From Haloarchaeobius litoreus (GTDB lineage Archaea > Halobacteriota > Halobacteria > Halobacteriales > Natrialbaceae): a DNA stretch of 64,000 nt. Under the pieces are notes generated by a model. It searched no databases, was not told the origin of the DNA, and saw only the letters and a program-made list of their open reading frames with translations. The DNA lies in the NCBI RefSeq assembly GCF_024495425.1, contig NZ_JANHJR010000001.1:806001-870000 (forward strand), written 5' to 3'. Shown in pieces: positions 18,057-25,988 of this stretch (positions are counted from its first letter, which is position 1; each line of letters opens with the position of its first letter). A program made the translations under genes and the position numbers.

Positions 18057-19031
18057 GTGAACAGACGGACGATCGGGGTCGCTATCCTCGCGGTCTGCTG
18101 TGTGGGGGCCATCGTCTTCGCTGCCGGGACGCTCAGTCAGACGACGAGCGCCGGCGAGGACGCGAACCAGCCGGCACCGGAACAGGACGACAGCATCCCC
18201 GCGACGGATTCGCCGATGGACGCGAACGTGGACGGGGGTGAGACAGAGCAGAAGCCGCCGGTGAAGGTCGAACGATGCGAGCAGTCGATTCCGCCGCTGC
18301 TGCTGCTCGGGCTGATGGGGCTCGTCGTCGGGGTGACGGCGTTCATGTACCGGAAGTACGACAGGATGGTCGCGCTCACCTCCCTCTTCGTGGTCGGCGT
18401 TCTGGTGGCGACGACCGTTCCGTTCCTGGTGGGCTGTCCGACCCAGCCGGTCCCCGAGGAGCAACAGAACGGGACGCCCGACGTGATCAGCAACCAGACG
18501 GCGTCCGGCGGTGGCGGTGACGGCACCGGCGGTGGCGAACAGGGCGAGACGCGCCAGCAGCTCCCGAGCGTGGTGTTGCTGCTGCTCGGTGTCGTCGGCA
18601 TCGCGGTGGTGGTCGTCGCCGGCGTCTGGATGGTCCGCTCCGGCGACGACGACGAGTCCGAGCTCGTCGAGGCGGTCGGCACGGAGGACGAGCCCGAGCC
18701 ACCCGACTCGCCGGACGTCGAGGCGGTCGCGGCGGCCGCGGGCCGGGCGGCGGACCGCATCGAGGAGCAGTCGGCGGTCGACAACGAGATCTACCGCGCC
18801 TGGGTCGAGATGACCCGGCACCTCCCCGCAGACCACCCCGAGACCAGTACGCCGCGGGAGTTCGAGCGCACGGCCGTCGACGCCGGCTTCGAGACCGGTG
18901 CCGTCGGCGAGCTCACCGACCTGTTCGAGTCGGTGCGCTACGGACGCGAGAGCGCGACCGCCGAACGCGAGGAGCGGGCAGTCGAAGCACTGAGGCGTCT
19001 CGAGGACCAGTTCGAGGGTGAGAACGAATGA
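18057..19031 (+). CDS. DUF4129 membrane protein, second paralogue
   Basis: 324 residues from the GTG at 18057 (VNRRTIGVAILAV), chosen because it matches the start of the upstream paralogue; a TTG at 18039 is possible. Layout is the same: signal anchor, polar loop, paired hydrophobic segments at about 75-130, a Gly-rich loop, another membrane segment near 165-190, then the DUF4129 domain with YRAWVEMTRHLPADHPETST. Its C-terminal ~90 residues are clearly similar to the preceding protein, so the pair is a tandem duplication. The stop overlaps the next start (ATGA). Confidence 0.82.
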   Translation: MNRRTIGVAILAVCCVGAIVFAAGTLSQTTSAGEDANQPAPEQDDSIPATDSPMDANVDGGETEQKPPVKVERCEQSIPPLLLLGLMGLVVGVTAFMYRKYDRMVALTSLFVVGVLVATTVPFLVGCPTQPVPEEQQNGTPDVISNQTASGGGGDGTGGGEQGETRQQLPSVVLLLLGVVGIAVVVVAGVWMVRSGDDDESELVEAVGTEDEPEPPDSPDVEAVAAAAGRAADRIEEQSAVDNEIYRAWVEMTRHLPADHPETSTPREFERTAVDAGFETGAVGELTDLFESVRYGRESATAEREERAVEALRRLEDQFEGENE

Positions 19032-19591
19032 AGCTGCGCACCCTGCTCGCCGTCTTCGGCGTGGCACTCGCGCTGACCGGGTTCACCCTCGTCGCCGCCC
19101 CGGGACTCGCGTCGACCATCACGCTCGACGAGGCAGTCCTCGTGTTCGTCGGTCTCCTCGGCGTCTTGCAGGGCGTCCGGGTCGCCATCGCTCGGTCACG
19201 CACCGCGTACGAGCAGGTCGAGACGCCGGACCCCGAGGCCTCGCAGGACCTCCCGACGCCCGGCGACGAGTTCGACGAGATGCTCGCCACCGCCGGTGCA
19301 GACCGACGCGAGAGGGAGATGCGGGAGTCGGTCCGGAACCGCCTCGAACGCGCGGCCGTCGCGACCATCGTCCGCACGGAGGGCTGTACCGAGGCCGAGG
19401 CGAAGCGCCGTCTGGAGAGCGGCGAGTGGACCGACGACCCGTACGCGCGGGCCTTCTTCACGGGCTCCGTCGAGGGTGCGTCGCTGTTCGACCGCATCGA
19501 CCTCCGACGGGACAACCAGTCGCGGTACCACCGCTGGGCGGTCCACGCCGCCAGCGAGATCACCCGGCGCTCGGAGGGGTTCGACGCGTGA
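19028..19591 (+). CDS. Small membrane protein of the MoxR/DUF58 module
   Basis: 187 residues. Two hydrophobic segments (about 4-25 and 33-55) anchor a cytoplasmic helical domain in which charged residues dominate. The C-terminal part (RTEGCTEAEAKRRLESGEW, then DDPYARAFF) is the most distinctive. I believe it belongs to a haloarchaea-specific DUF family found in this operon type, but I cannot name it with certainty. It overlaps both neighbours by 4 bp (ATGA, GTGA), so it is translated with them. Confidence 0.75.
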   Translation: MKLRTLLAVFGVALALTGFTLVAAPGLASTITLDEAVLVFVGLLGVLQGVRVAIARSRTAYEQVETPDPEASQDLPTPGDEFDEMLATAGADRREREMRESVRNRLERAAVATIVRTEGCTEAEAKRRLESGEWTDDPYARAFFTGSVEGASLFDRIDLRRDNQSRYHRWAVHAASEITRRSEGFDA

Positions 19592-20979
19592 GTTCCTCCC
19601 TCTCACGGGAGTCGACCCCAGAGTCGACGGCTGCTGCGGCCGAGGCCGGGACAGCGACCGCGCCCCGGAGCGGCGACACCCCGGACGCCGGCGGCCAGCG
19701 CATCATCTCCGAGACGGAGGAGGACACGAACCACTGGCGCGGCATCGGTGCCATCACGTTCCTCGCCGGCGGCGTCGGCGTCATCCTGAAACAGCCCGCG
19801 CTGCTGCTCGCCGCGGTCGTCGGCGTCGCCTACCTCGCGTACGTGCAGGTGACGACGGTGCCCGAGGCGACCGTACGGATCAGACGGGAGCTGTCCGACC
19901 CGACGCCGGACCTGGGCGACGACCTCACGGTGACGGTCAAAGTGACCAACGAGGGCGACCGCATCCTGCCGGACCTGCGGGTCGTCGACGGCGTGCCCGA
20001 GGAGCTGACCGTCGTCGGCGGTACGGCACGGCTCGGGACCGCGCTCCGGCCGGGGGAGACGGACTCGTTCACGTACACGCTGACGGCCAGACGCGGCACG
20101 CACGAGTTCAAGACCTGCGACACCATCGTCCGCGACTGGTCCGGCAATCGCGAGCGACACACCCGGTTCCGGACCGGCGGCGAGGTCGTCGTCACACCGT
20201 CGCTCTCGTCCACGCTCCCGATGCCGCTCCGCAAGCAGACCTCGCAGTACGCGGGTCGGGTCGAGACGGACCTCGGCGGCGACGGCGTCGAGTTCCACTC
20301 CACCCGCGAGTACCGCTCCGGCGACCCGCTCTCTCGCGTGGACTGGCGGCGCTACGCCCGGACCGGCGACCTCGCAACCCTCCAGTTCCGCGAGGAGCGC
20401 GCCGCGACCGTGATGCTGCTGCTCGACCTGCGCCAGGAGGCGTACGTCCGCCGCGACGACGACGACCTCCATGCGGCAGACCTCGGCATCAACGCGGCGG
20501 GGCAGATATTCACCACGCTGCTGGAGACCGGTGACCGCGTCGGCATCACCGCGCTGGCACCGCAGAAGGTCTGGCTCTCGCCCGGCCTGGGCAACGAGCA
20601 CCGGGTGAAAGTCGAGGAGCTGTTCGCCCATCACGCCGCGCTGTCCGCCGAGCGGCCGAAGGGACGCTACTCGGTCACCCTCGGTGTGCGGAATCTCCGG
20701 AAGCGCCTCTCCGGCGACGTGCAGATCGTGTTCTTCTCGCCGCTGTGCGACGACGACGCGGTGAAGGCGGCGCAGTTGCTCCACGCACACGGCCACAAGG
20801 TGACGGTGCTCAGTCCGGACCCGACGAACGACGAGACGCTCGGGCAGCGATTCGCCCGCGTCGAGCGCGCGGGGCGCATCTCCACGCTCCGCCAGGGCGG
20901 TATCAGGGTGCTCGACTGGAACCCCGAGGAACCGCTCGCGGAGTCGATTGCACGGAGCACCGTGCGGTGGTCGCGATGA
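19588..20979 (+). CDS. DUF58 domain protein (MoxR partner, VWA-like)
   Basis: 463 residues from the GTG at 19588, which overlaps the previous stop. After an Ala/Thr-rich N-terminus, two membrane segments lie near residues 50-85, followed by a CARDB/DUF11-like beta domain (about 95-200). The DUF58 core carries EFHSTREYRSGDPLSRVDWRR and VMLLLDLRQEAY, a VWA-like fold. DUF58 proteins act with MoxR AAA+ ATPases, which are thought to remodel or assemble partner complexes. MoxR is encoded 0.5 kb away on the other strand. Confidence 0.9.
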   Translation: MSSSLSRESTPESTAAAAEAGTATAPRSGDTPDAGGQRIISETEEDTNHWRGIGAITFLAGGVGVILKQPALLLAAVVGVAYLAYVQVTTVPEATVRIRRELSDPTPDLGDDLTVTVKVTNEGDRILPDLRVVDGVPEELTVVGGTARLGTALRPGETDSFTYTLTARRGTHEFKTCDTIVRDWSGNRERHTRFRTGGEVVVTPSLSSTLPMPLRKQTSQYAGRVETDLGGDGVEFHSTREYRSGDPLSRVDWRRYARTGDLATLQFREERAATVMLLLDLRQEAYVRRDDDDLHAADLGINAAGQIFTTLLETGDRVGITALAPQKVWLSPGLGNEHRVKVEELFAHHAALSAERPKGRYSVTLGVRNLRKRLSGDVQIVFFSPLCDDDAVKAAQLLHAHGHKVTVLSPDPTNDETLGQRFARVERAGRISTLRQGGIRVLDWNPEEPLAESIARSTVRWSR

Positions 20980-21485
20980 CGGAGATCGACCGGCGGCCGA
21001 CCCGCCTCTCGGCCATCGTCTCGCTCGGCGCGGCGGCGGTCGCAGCGCTCGCGGCCATCCTGACGGCGAGCATCGGCGGCGTGTTCGCCGGGCTCGGCAT
21101 CGTCGCGCTCGCACCCGGCCTCGTCGTGGGCTCGCGACGGCTCGTCCACGTCGGCGGCGTCGTCCTCGCCGCCGGGATGGTGTTCGCGGGCGCGACCGGT
21201 GGCGGCGCGACCGCGGAGCTGTTCCTGCTCGTCGGCACCGCCGCGACCGTCGTCGCCTGGGACGTCGGCCAGAACGCCGTCGGGCTCGGCGAACAGCTCG
21301 GTCAGGAGGCGGAGACGACACGGGCCGAACTCGCCCACCTCGGCGCGACGCTCGTCGTCGGTGTGGTCACCGTCGGCGTCGCCTACGGACTCTACCAGGT
21401 CGCCGGCTCGGGGCAGCCCCTGCCGGCGCTCGTGATGCTGCTGGTCGCGGCGCTGGCGCTGACCACGGCGCTGCGACAGAAGTAG
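20976..21485 (+). CDS. Multi-pass membrane protein ending the DUF4129/DUF58 operon
   Basis: 169 residues, about five hydrophobic segments and almost no soluble part. The ATG at 20976 overlaps the DUF58 stop (ATGA). A short hydrophilic stretch with GLGEQLGQEAETTRAELAHLG lies before the last two segments. No motif suggests an enzyme. Its constant position after DUF58 suggests a structural subunit of the same membrane complex. It converges on moxR, with 6 nt between the stops. Confidence 0.75.
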   Translation: MTEIDRRPTRLSAIVSLGAAAVAALAAILTASIGGVFAGLGIVALAPGLVVGSRRLVHVGGVVLAAGMVFAGATGGGATAELFLLVGTAATVVAWDVGQNAVGLGEQLGQEAETTRAELAHLGATLVVGVVTVGVAYGLYQVAGSGQPLPALVMLLVAALALTTALRQK

Positions 21486-21491
21486 TGAGCG

Positions 21492-22442
21492 CTACTCGAC
21501 GGTCGGGACCGGGACCGAGTCGAGCACCGTCTGCACGACCTCTCGCTTGTCGACGTTGTTCACCATCGCGTCCGGCGTCAGCACGAGTCGGTGTGCGAGC
21601 ACCGGCAGCGCGACCCGCTTGATGTCGTCGGGCGTGACGTACTCGCGACCGACCATCGCGGCGTAGGCGCGCGAGGCCTCGAACAGCCGCTGGGTTCCGC
21701 GCGGGGAGACGCCGATGTCGACGCGGCCGTCCTGCCGGGTCTCGCGGCAGAGCGCGGCCATGTACGCGAGCAGGTCGTCGTCCACCCGAACGCTCTCGGG
21801 CACCTGGCGGAGCTCCGCGACCTCCTCGTCGCTGAGGACGCGGTCGACGCTCGGGCTCTGGTCGACGCGGCCCGCGCGACGGCGGAGCAGCTCTATCTCG
21901 CCGTCCTCGTCCGGGTACCCGATGCTGGATTTGACGATGAAGCGGTCGACCTGTGCCTCGGGCAGCGGGAACGTCCCCTCCTGCTCGACCGGGTTCTGCG
22001 TCGCGATGACGAAGAACGGCTGGGGGAGCATGCGCGTGTCGCCGTCGACGGTGACCTGTCCCTCCTCCATCGCTTCGAGCAGGGCTGCCTGGGTCTTCGG
22101 CGGCGCGCGGTTGATCTCGTCCGCGAGCACGATGTTCGCGAAGATGGGGCCCGCCTGGAACTCGAACTCGCGGGTCTCCTCGTTGAACACGTGGGTCCCC
22201 GTCACGTCAGAGGGCAGCAGGTCGGGGGTGAACTGGATGCGGGAGAAGGACAATCCGAGGGCGGACGCCATCGACCGGGCGGTCAGGGTCTTGCCGGTCC
22301 CGGGGACGTCCTCGAGCAGGACGTGGCCGCGGCCGACGACGCCCATGAGCACGGTCTCCAGGAACTCCCGGTCTGCGATGACCGAGTTCCCGATGGCGTC
22401 GAGGACTGCGTTGCAGTCCTCGTTTGCTTGGCTTACCTCCAT
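21492..22442 (-). CDS. MoxR-family AAA+ ATPase
   Basis: 316 residues. Walker A is in DVPGTGKTLTARSMA (about residues 42-56), Walker B in ANIVLADEINRAPPKTQAALLEAM, with sensor 1 at FFVIATQNPVEQEGTFPLPEAQ and sensor 2 in SPRGTQRL. This is the MoxR/RavA subgroup that works with VWA/DUF58 proteins as a chaperone-like ATPase. It is transcribed toward the DUF58 operon, so expression can be independent of it. A TATA-like AATAAATT lies about 26 nt before the ATG. Confidence 0.95.
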   Translation of the reverse strand: MEVSQANEDCNAVLDAIGNSVIADREFLETVLMGVVGRGHVLLEDVPGTGKTLTARSMASALGLSFSRIQFTPDLLPSDVTGTHVFNEETREFEFQAGPIFANIVLADEINRAPPKTQAALLEAMEEGQVTVDGDTRMLPQPFFVIATQNPVEQEGTFPLPEAQVDRFIVKSSIGYPDEDGEIELLRRRAGRVDQSPSVDRVLSDEEVAELRQVPESVRVDDDLLAYMAALCRETRQDGRVDIGVSPRGTQRLFEASRAYAAMVGREYVTPDDIKRVALPVLAHRLVLTPDAMVNNVDKREVVQTVLDSVPVPTVE

Positions 22443-22464
22443 AGTCTCTCACTGCGACCGGTGC

Positions 22465-22472
22465 AATTTATT
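22465..22472 (-). promoter_or_regulatory. moxR TATA-like box
   Basis: AATAAATT on the minus strand, about 23-30 nt before the moxR start. It fits a leaderless transcript. Confidence 0.6.
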
Positions 22473-22510
22473 CCTGACGATTGTCACCACATCGCCGACC
22501 GAATCGAAAC

Positions 22511-22522
22511 CCCTAAAATACT
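22511..22522 (+). promoter_or_regulatory. tRNA-Ser promoter TATA-like box
   Basis: CCCTAAAATACT lies 22-33 nt before the first base of the tRNA, the normal distance for an archaeal TATA box. Confidence 0.65.
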
Positions 22523-22543
22523 CAGCGGGAAAGGTGAGCGTGA

Positions 22544-22628
22544 GCCGAGATAGCCTAGCCTGGCCAAGGCGGTAGATTCGAAATCTACTGTCCACACGGA
22601 CACGGGAGTTCAAATCTCCCTCTCGGCG
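22544..22628 (+). tRNA. tRNA-Ser (anticodon CGA)
   Basis: 85 nt, class II. The acceptor stem pairs GCCGAGA with TCTCGGC, with discriminator G at 22628. The anticodon stem-loop is GTAGA-TTCGAAA-TCTAC, giving anticodon CGA (Ser, UCG codons). The long variable arm GTCCACACGGAC is typical of tRNA-Ser, and the T arm is GGGAG-TTCAAAT-CTCCC. CCA is not encoded. No intron is seen. Its 3' end is nearly repeated 119 nt downstream. Confidence 0.95.
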
Positions 22629-22684
22629 TTCTCTCGACGCACCGACGACGAGCGTAGCGAGTCGTCCGGGTCGAGAGAACGCCG
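22624..22684. repeat. Nested inverted repeat starting in the tRNA-Ser acceptor strand
   Basis: The 15-nt arms CGGCGTTCTCTCGAC (22624-22638) and GTCGAGAGAACGCCG (22670-22684) are perfect reverse complements. Between them GACGAC and GTCGTC (22644-22649, 22661-22666) form an inner stem. The left arm begins in the last five bases of the tRNA. It could be a processing or termination hairpin, or a remnant of an integrated element. Confidence 0.85.
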
Positions 22685-22728
22685 GCACAGGGAGTTTGAA
22701 CCAGGGAGCGGCAGTGAGCGACCGTGGC

Positions 22729-22747
22729 TCAGATCTCCCTCTCGGCG
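22729..22747 (+). repeat. Near copy of the tRNA-Ser 3' end (att-like)
   Basis: TCAGATCTCCCTCTCGGCG matches 18 of 19 bases of the tRNA 3' end at 22610-22628. Archaeal integrative elements leave such copies when they recombine at a tRNA 3' end. Only about 100 nt lie between the copies, and no integrase is nearby. Confidence 0.75.
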
Positions 22748-22894
22748 CTTCTCAGGGGGCACGGACCCGAGCGGTGCGTGTTCCGGACGCAGTGAAGCCG
22801 TCAGTGTCTGGCGAACCCCGTCCTGCGTCGCGACGTTGCCACTGGTCGAGAACGGACCTCTACTCATATTGTCTTGTGTTACCAATACACACGC

Positions 22895-23359
22895 ATGGCG
22901 CGCAAGACAGCGAAGCGGATGGACGCACTGGAGATCGACGAGTTCCTCGAATCACAGCAGACGGGCGTCCTCGCCCTCGCGAACGACGACGACGCCTACG
23001 CGGTGCCGCTCTCGTTCGCCTACGACGACGAGGACCGGTCGGTGTACCTGCGGCTGGGGTTCGCACCGGGAAGCCAGAAGCAGCGCTATCTGGACGCGAC
23101 GGACCACGTCTCCTTCGTCGTCTACGACGACACCGAGGAGGGCTGGAAGAGCGTCCTCGTCGAGGGGAAGGTGACGATGCTCTCGCACGACAGCCTCGAC
23201 GCCGCCGTCGTGGAGGTGATGGAGGGACTCGACATCCCGTACTTCCAGGTGCACTCCCGACCGGCGACGGATATCCAGTTCAACGTGGCGTGTATCGAGC
23301 CGACGCGGGTGAGCGGGATCATCGAGGGCTACTCCCGCCGGAAGGAGACGACCCGGTAG
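22895..23359 (+). CDS. Pyridoxamine 5'-phosphate oxidase family protein
   Basis: 154 residues from the ATG at 22895 (MARKTAKRMDALEIDEFL), preferred over upstream non-ATG starts. The split-barrel flavin-binding fold is indicated by QQTGVLALANDDDAYAVPLSF near the start and DHVSFVVYDDTEEGWKSVLVEGK. Proteins of this class bind FMN, F420 or haem and are often detoxifying reductases. The true pyridoxine oxidase C-terminal region is missing. It is monocistronic, with no clear partner. Confidence 0.88.
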   Translation: MARKTAKRMDALEIDEFLESQQTGVLALANDDDAYAVPLSFAYDDEDRSVYLRLGFAPGSQKQRYLDATDHVSFVVYDDTEEGWKSVLVEGKVTMLSHDSLDAAVVEVMEGLDIPYFQVHSRPATDIQFNVACIEPTRVSGIIEGYSRRKETTR

Positions 23360-23365
23360 CGCCGG

Positions 23366-23731
23366 TCAGGCGTTGACCACCTCGGGCTGGAGGCCCGCAA
23401 CGGCGGCCATGAGTGCCTCACGGTCGCCGTCGTCGACGCCGCACTCGCGCAGGCTGGCGTCGAGGTGGTCGGCGACGCGGGCGAACGCGGCGTCGGTCAC
23501 GTCGAGGTGGTCGTGGGCGGTGGCCATACTCGCGCCGTCGTAGTCGTCGGTGCCACCGGCGACGTGGGAGATGAACGCGACCTGATGGGCCCGCAGTTCG
23601 TCGGTGTCCGTGTCCTCGAAGTAGGGCTGGAGCCGCTCGTCGACCAGCACGCGGTCGTAGAACTCGTCGACGACGAGCTCGACCGCCTGTCGACCACCGA
23701 GCCGCTCGTACAGCGTATCGTCCGTTGACAT
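23366..23731 (-). CDS. Group 1 truncated haemoglobin
   Basis: 121 residues. The sequence LYERLGGRQAVELVVDEFYDRV is the trHb pre-A/B region with its conserved Gly-Gly and Phe-Tyr. The haem-binding proximal histidine lies in MATAHDHLDV (about residues 69-78). The chain is a full-length truncated globin. It probably binds O2 or NO. It converges on the PNPOx-like gene with a 6-nt gap. A TATA-like element (TTAATAATTG forward, at 23758-23767) lies about 27-36 nt before its start. Confidence 0.93.
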   Translation of the reverse strand: MSTDDTLYERLGGRQAVELVVDEFYDRVLVDERLQPYFEDTDTDELRAHQVAFISHVAGGTDDYDGASMATAHDHLDVTDAAFARVADHLDASLRECGVDDGDREALMAAVAGLQPEVVNA

Positions 23732-23922
23732 CGTCCAGTTCGTCCAGCGCGTTCGACTTAATAATTGAGGTGCCAGAACCCACGAGAAGAACGTGGCCCC
23801 GTCGCCTGACCCGCAGGAGGGGCTCGGCCAGTTCCGGGGCGCTCGGAGCCGTATCCCGGCTGCCCGACACCGGGGTCGCTGTCCGTCCATGCCCCACGTC
23901 CGGGCCGCGCCGGTTTCGGTGG

Positions 23923-23930
23923 GTTTTACG
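23923..23930 (+). promoter_or_regulatory. fumC TATA-like box
   Basis: GTTTTACG lies 24-31 nt before the fumC ATG at 23954. Confidence 0.55.
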
Positions 23931-23953
23931 CCCCGTCACACGTCGGTTCGACC

Positions 23954-25360
23954 ATGTCCGACGACTACCGCACCGAACGGGACAGCCTCGGCGAGATGCA
24001 GGTACCGGCCGACGCCTACTGGGGCGCACAGACCCAGCGCGCGGTCGAGAACTTCCCCATCTCGGGGCTGACGTTCGGCCGCCGGTTCGTGCGTGCCCTC
24101 GGCGTCGTGAAGAAGGCCGCCGCGCAGGCCAACCGCGACCTGGAGATGATCCCCGAGGACAAGGCCGACTGCATCGTCGCCGCCGCCGACGAGGTCATCG
24201 CCGGCGAGCACGACGGCCAGTTCCCCGTCGACGTGTTCCAGACCGGCTCGGGCACGTCCTCGAACATGAACGCGAACGAGGTCATCTCGAACCGCGCCAC
24301 GGAGCTCTACGGCGGCGAGATCGGCAGCCGCGAGATCCACCCGAACGATCACGTCAACTTCGGCCAGTCCAGCAACGACGTCATCCCCACCGCGATGCAC
24401 GTCGCCGCGCTGGAGGCCGTCGAGAAGGACGTGATTCCGGCCCTGGACATCCTCCGCGAGGCACTTCGCGCGAAGGAAGAGGAGTTCGACGGCGTCGTCA
24501 AGACCGGCCGCACCCACCTGCAGGACGCGACGCCGGTCCGCCTCGGCCAGGAGTTCGGCGGCTACGCCACCCAGATGGAGAAGGGCCTCGTCCGCGTGGA
24601 CAACGTCCGCGAGCATCTGGGTGAACTCGCCCTCGGCGGCACCGCCGTCGGGACCGGGCTGAACACGCACCCCGAGTTCGCCTCGCGTGCGGCGGAGTAC
24701 ATCACGAAGGAGACGGGCGTGCAGTTCCGCGAGGCCGACGACCACTTCGAGGCCCAGGCCGCCCACGACGCGATGGGCGAGGCCCACGGTGCGCTGCGGA
24801 CGGTCGCCGGTAGCCTCAACAAGATCGCGAACGACCTGCGCCTGCTCGCCTCCGGCCCGCGCAACGGCCTCGGCGAGATCGAGCAGCCCGAGAACCAGCC
24901 CGGCTCGTCCATCATGCCCGGGAAGGTGAACCCGGTCGTCGCCGAGGCCGTCAACCAGGTCCACAAGCAGGTCGTCGGCAACGACGCCGCCGTCGCCGCC
25001 GGCGCTGCGGAGGGTCAGCTCGACCTCAACCTGTACAAGCCGGTCTGTGCGTACAACTTCCTGCAGTCCGCCGAGCTCGTCACGAACGCGAGCGAGGTGT
25101 TCGCCCGGAAGTTCGTCGCGAAGCTGGAGGCTAACGAGGAGCACTGTGAGACGCAGGTCGAGCAGTCCATGGCGCTCGCCACCGCGCTCAACCCACACAT
25201 CGGCTACGACAAGGCCAGCGAGGTGGCCAAGGCCGCGCTGAAGGAGGACAAGACCGTCCGACAGGTCGTCGTCGAGAAGGGCTACCTCTCCGAGGAGGAG
25301 GCCGCCGAGGTCATCGACCCCGAGGCGATGACCCACACCGGTATCCTCGGCGACGACTGA
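23954..25360 (+). CDS. fumC: Class II fumarate hydratase
   Basis: 468 residues, the normal length. Family landmarks are in order: GTSSNMNANEVISNRA, HPNDHVNFGQSSNDVIPTAMH (substrate-binding), KTGRTHLQDATPVRLGQEFGGY and the superfamily signature GSSIMPGKVNP (GSSxMPxKxNP), followed by the C-terminal helical domain. It interconverts fumarate and malate in the citric acid cycle. The gene stands alone with its own promoter. Aspartase is excluded by the fumarase-like substrate motif, though not absolutely. Confidence 0.96.
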   Translation: MSDDYRTERDSLGEMQVPADAYWGAQTQRAVENFPISGLTFGRRFVRALGVVKKAAAQANRDLEMIPEDKADCIVAAADEVIAGEHDGQFPVDVFQTGSGTSSNMNANEVISNRATELYGGEIGSREIHPNDHVNFGQSSNDVIPTAMHVAALEAVEKDVIPALDILREALRAKEEEFDGVVKTGRTHLQDATPVRLGQEFGGYATQMEKGLVRVDNVREHLGELALGGTAVGTGLNTHPEFASRAAEYITKETGVQFREADDHFEAQAAHDAMGEAHGALRTVAGSLNKIANDLRLLASGPRNGLGEIEQPENQPGSSIMPGKVNPVVAEAVNQVHKQVVGNDAAVAAGAAEGQLDLNLYKPVCAYNFLQSAELVTNASEVFARKFVAKLEANEEHCETQVEQSMALATALNPHIGYDKASEVAKAALKEDKTVRQVVVEKGYLSEEEAAEVIDPEAMTHTGILGDD

Positions 25361-25617
25361 CTGCCGGACTAACGGAGCGTTTCCGATCCGGCACAGCCTG
25401 CCCGCGAACCGTGCGACGGCATCGCATGATTCGACCCCGCGGTCGCGAATCTGGCGTCACCGACTGTCCGGAACGGAGAAAGTTTTATCACCCGGAACGC
25501 GTCAGACGCCCGTCTGACGAACCGCACGACAGCGGCGAGTTACCGACGGTTATCGGGGGACGGCGTCGCGGCGAACAATCCACTGTTGTTATGGGGGATG
25601 CCGGAGTGGTTTTCAGT

Positions 25618-25851
25618 ATGTACACCTGCAGAGACTGCAGTCAGTCGTTCAGCACGGAGCTCGCCCTGGAGCTACACCGGGACAAATGCGAGAAAGGGCA
25701 GCTCTTCTGTGAATCGTGCGGGGGACGGTTCTCGGAGCGTGTAGCCACACGAGACGGCTGGCACTACCGCTGTCCAGACGAGGACTGCGACGGCGAGGGC
25801 CTCGGCGAAGACATCGTCCGGATCGAGGACATCAAGGCGGCGACGCAGTAA
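25618..25851 (+). CDS. Small double zinc-finger protein
   Basis: 77 residues from the ATG at 25618; an in-frame ATG at 25591 would add nine residues. Cys4, Cys7, His20 and Cys24 form a C2HC finger (C-x2-C-x12-H-x3-C). Cys31, Cys34, Cys52 and Cys57 form a zinc ribbon (C-x2-C-x17-C-x4-C). Small zinc-finger proteins of this size are frequent in haloarchaea and some act as regulators. No enzyme domain is present. A 257-nt leader region precedes it, with TATA-like TTTTAT at 25483-25488. Confidence 0.78.
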   Translation: MYTCRDCSQSFSTELALELHRDKCEKGQLFCESCGGRFSERVATRDGWHYRCPDEDCDGEGLGEDIVRIEDIKAATQ

Positions 25852-25927
25852 GGGCGCTGGCGGTTCTGTGGACCACCGATTCCGAGAGGATTCTCCTCGT
25901 CCTCCGGTGACGCCGGTCCCTGACCGC

Positions 25928-25944
25928 CCCCGACAATATCGGGG
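25928..25944. promoter_or_regulatory. Inverted repeat upstream of gatE
   Basis: CCCCGA and TCGGGG flank five bases, just before the TATA-like GGTTTTTTACC (25955-25965) of gatE, which sits 24-34 nt before its ATG. It may be an operator, or a hairpin ending the zinc-finger transcript. Confidence 0.45.
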
Positions 25945-25988
25945 AAGACTGGACGGTTTTTTACCCCTCCGGGTCGGACCAACTCGCA

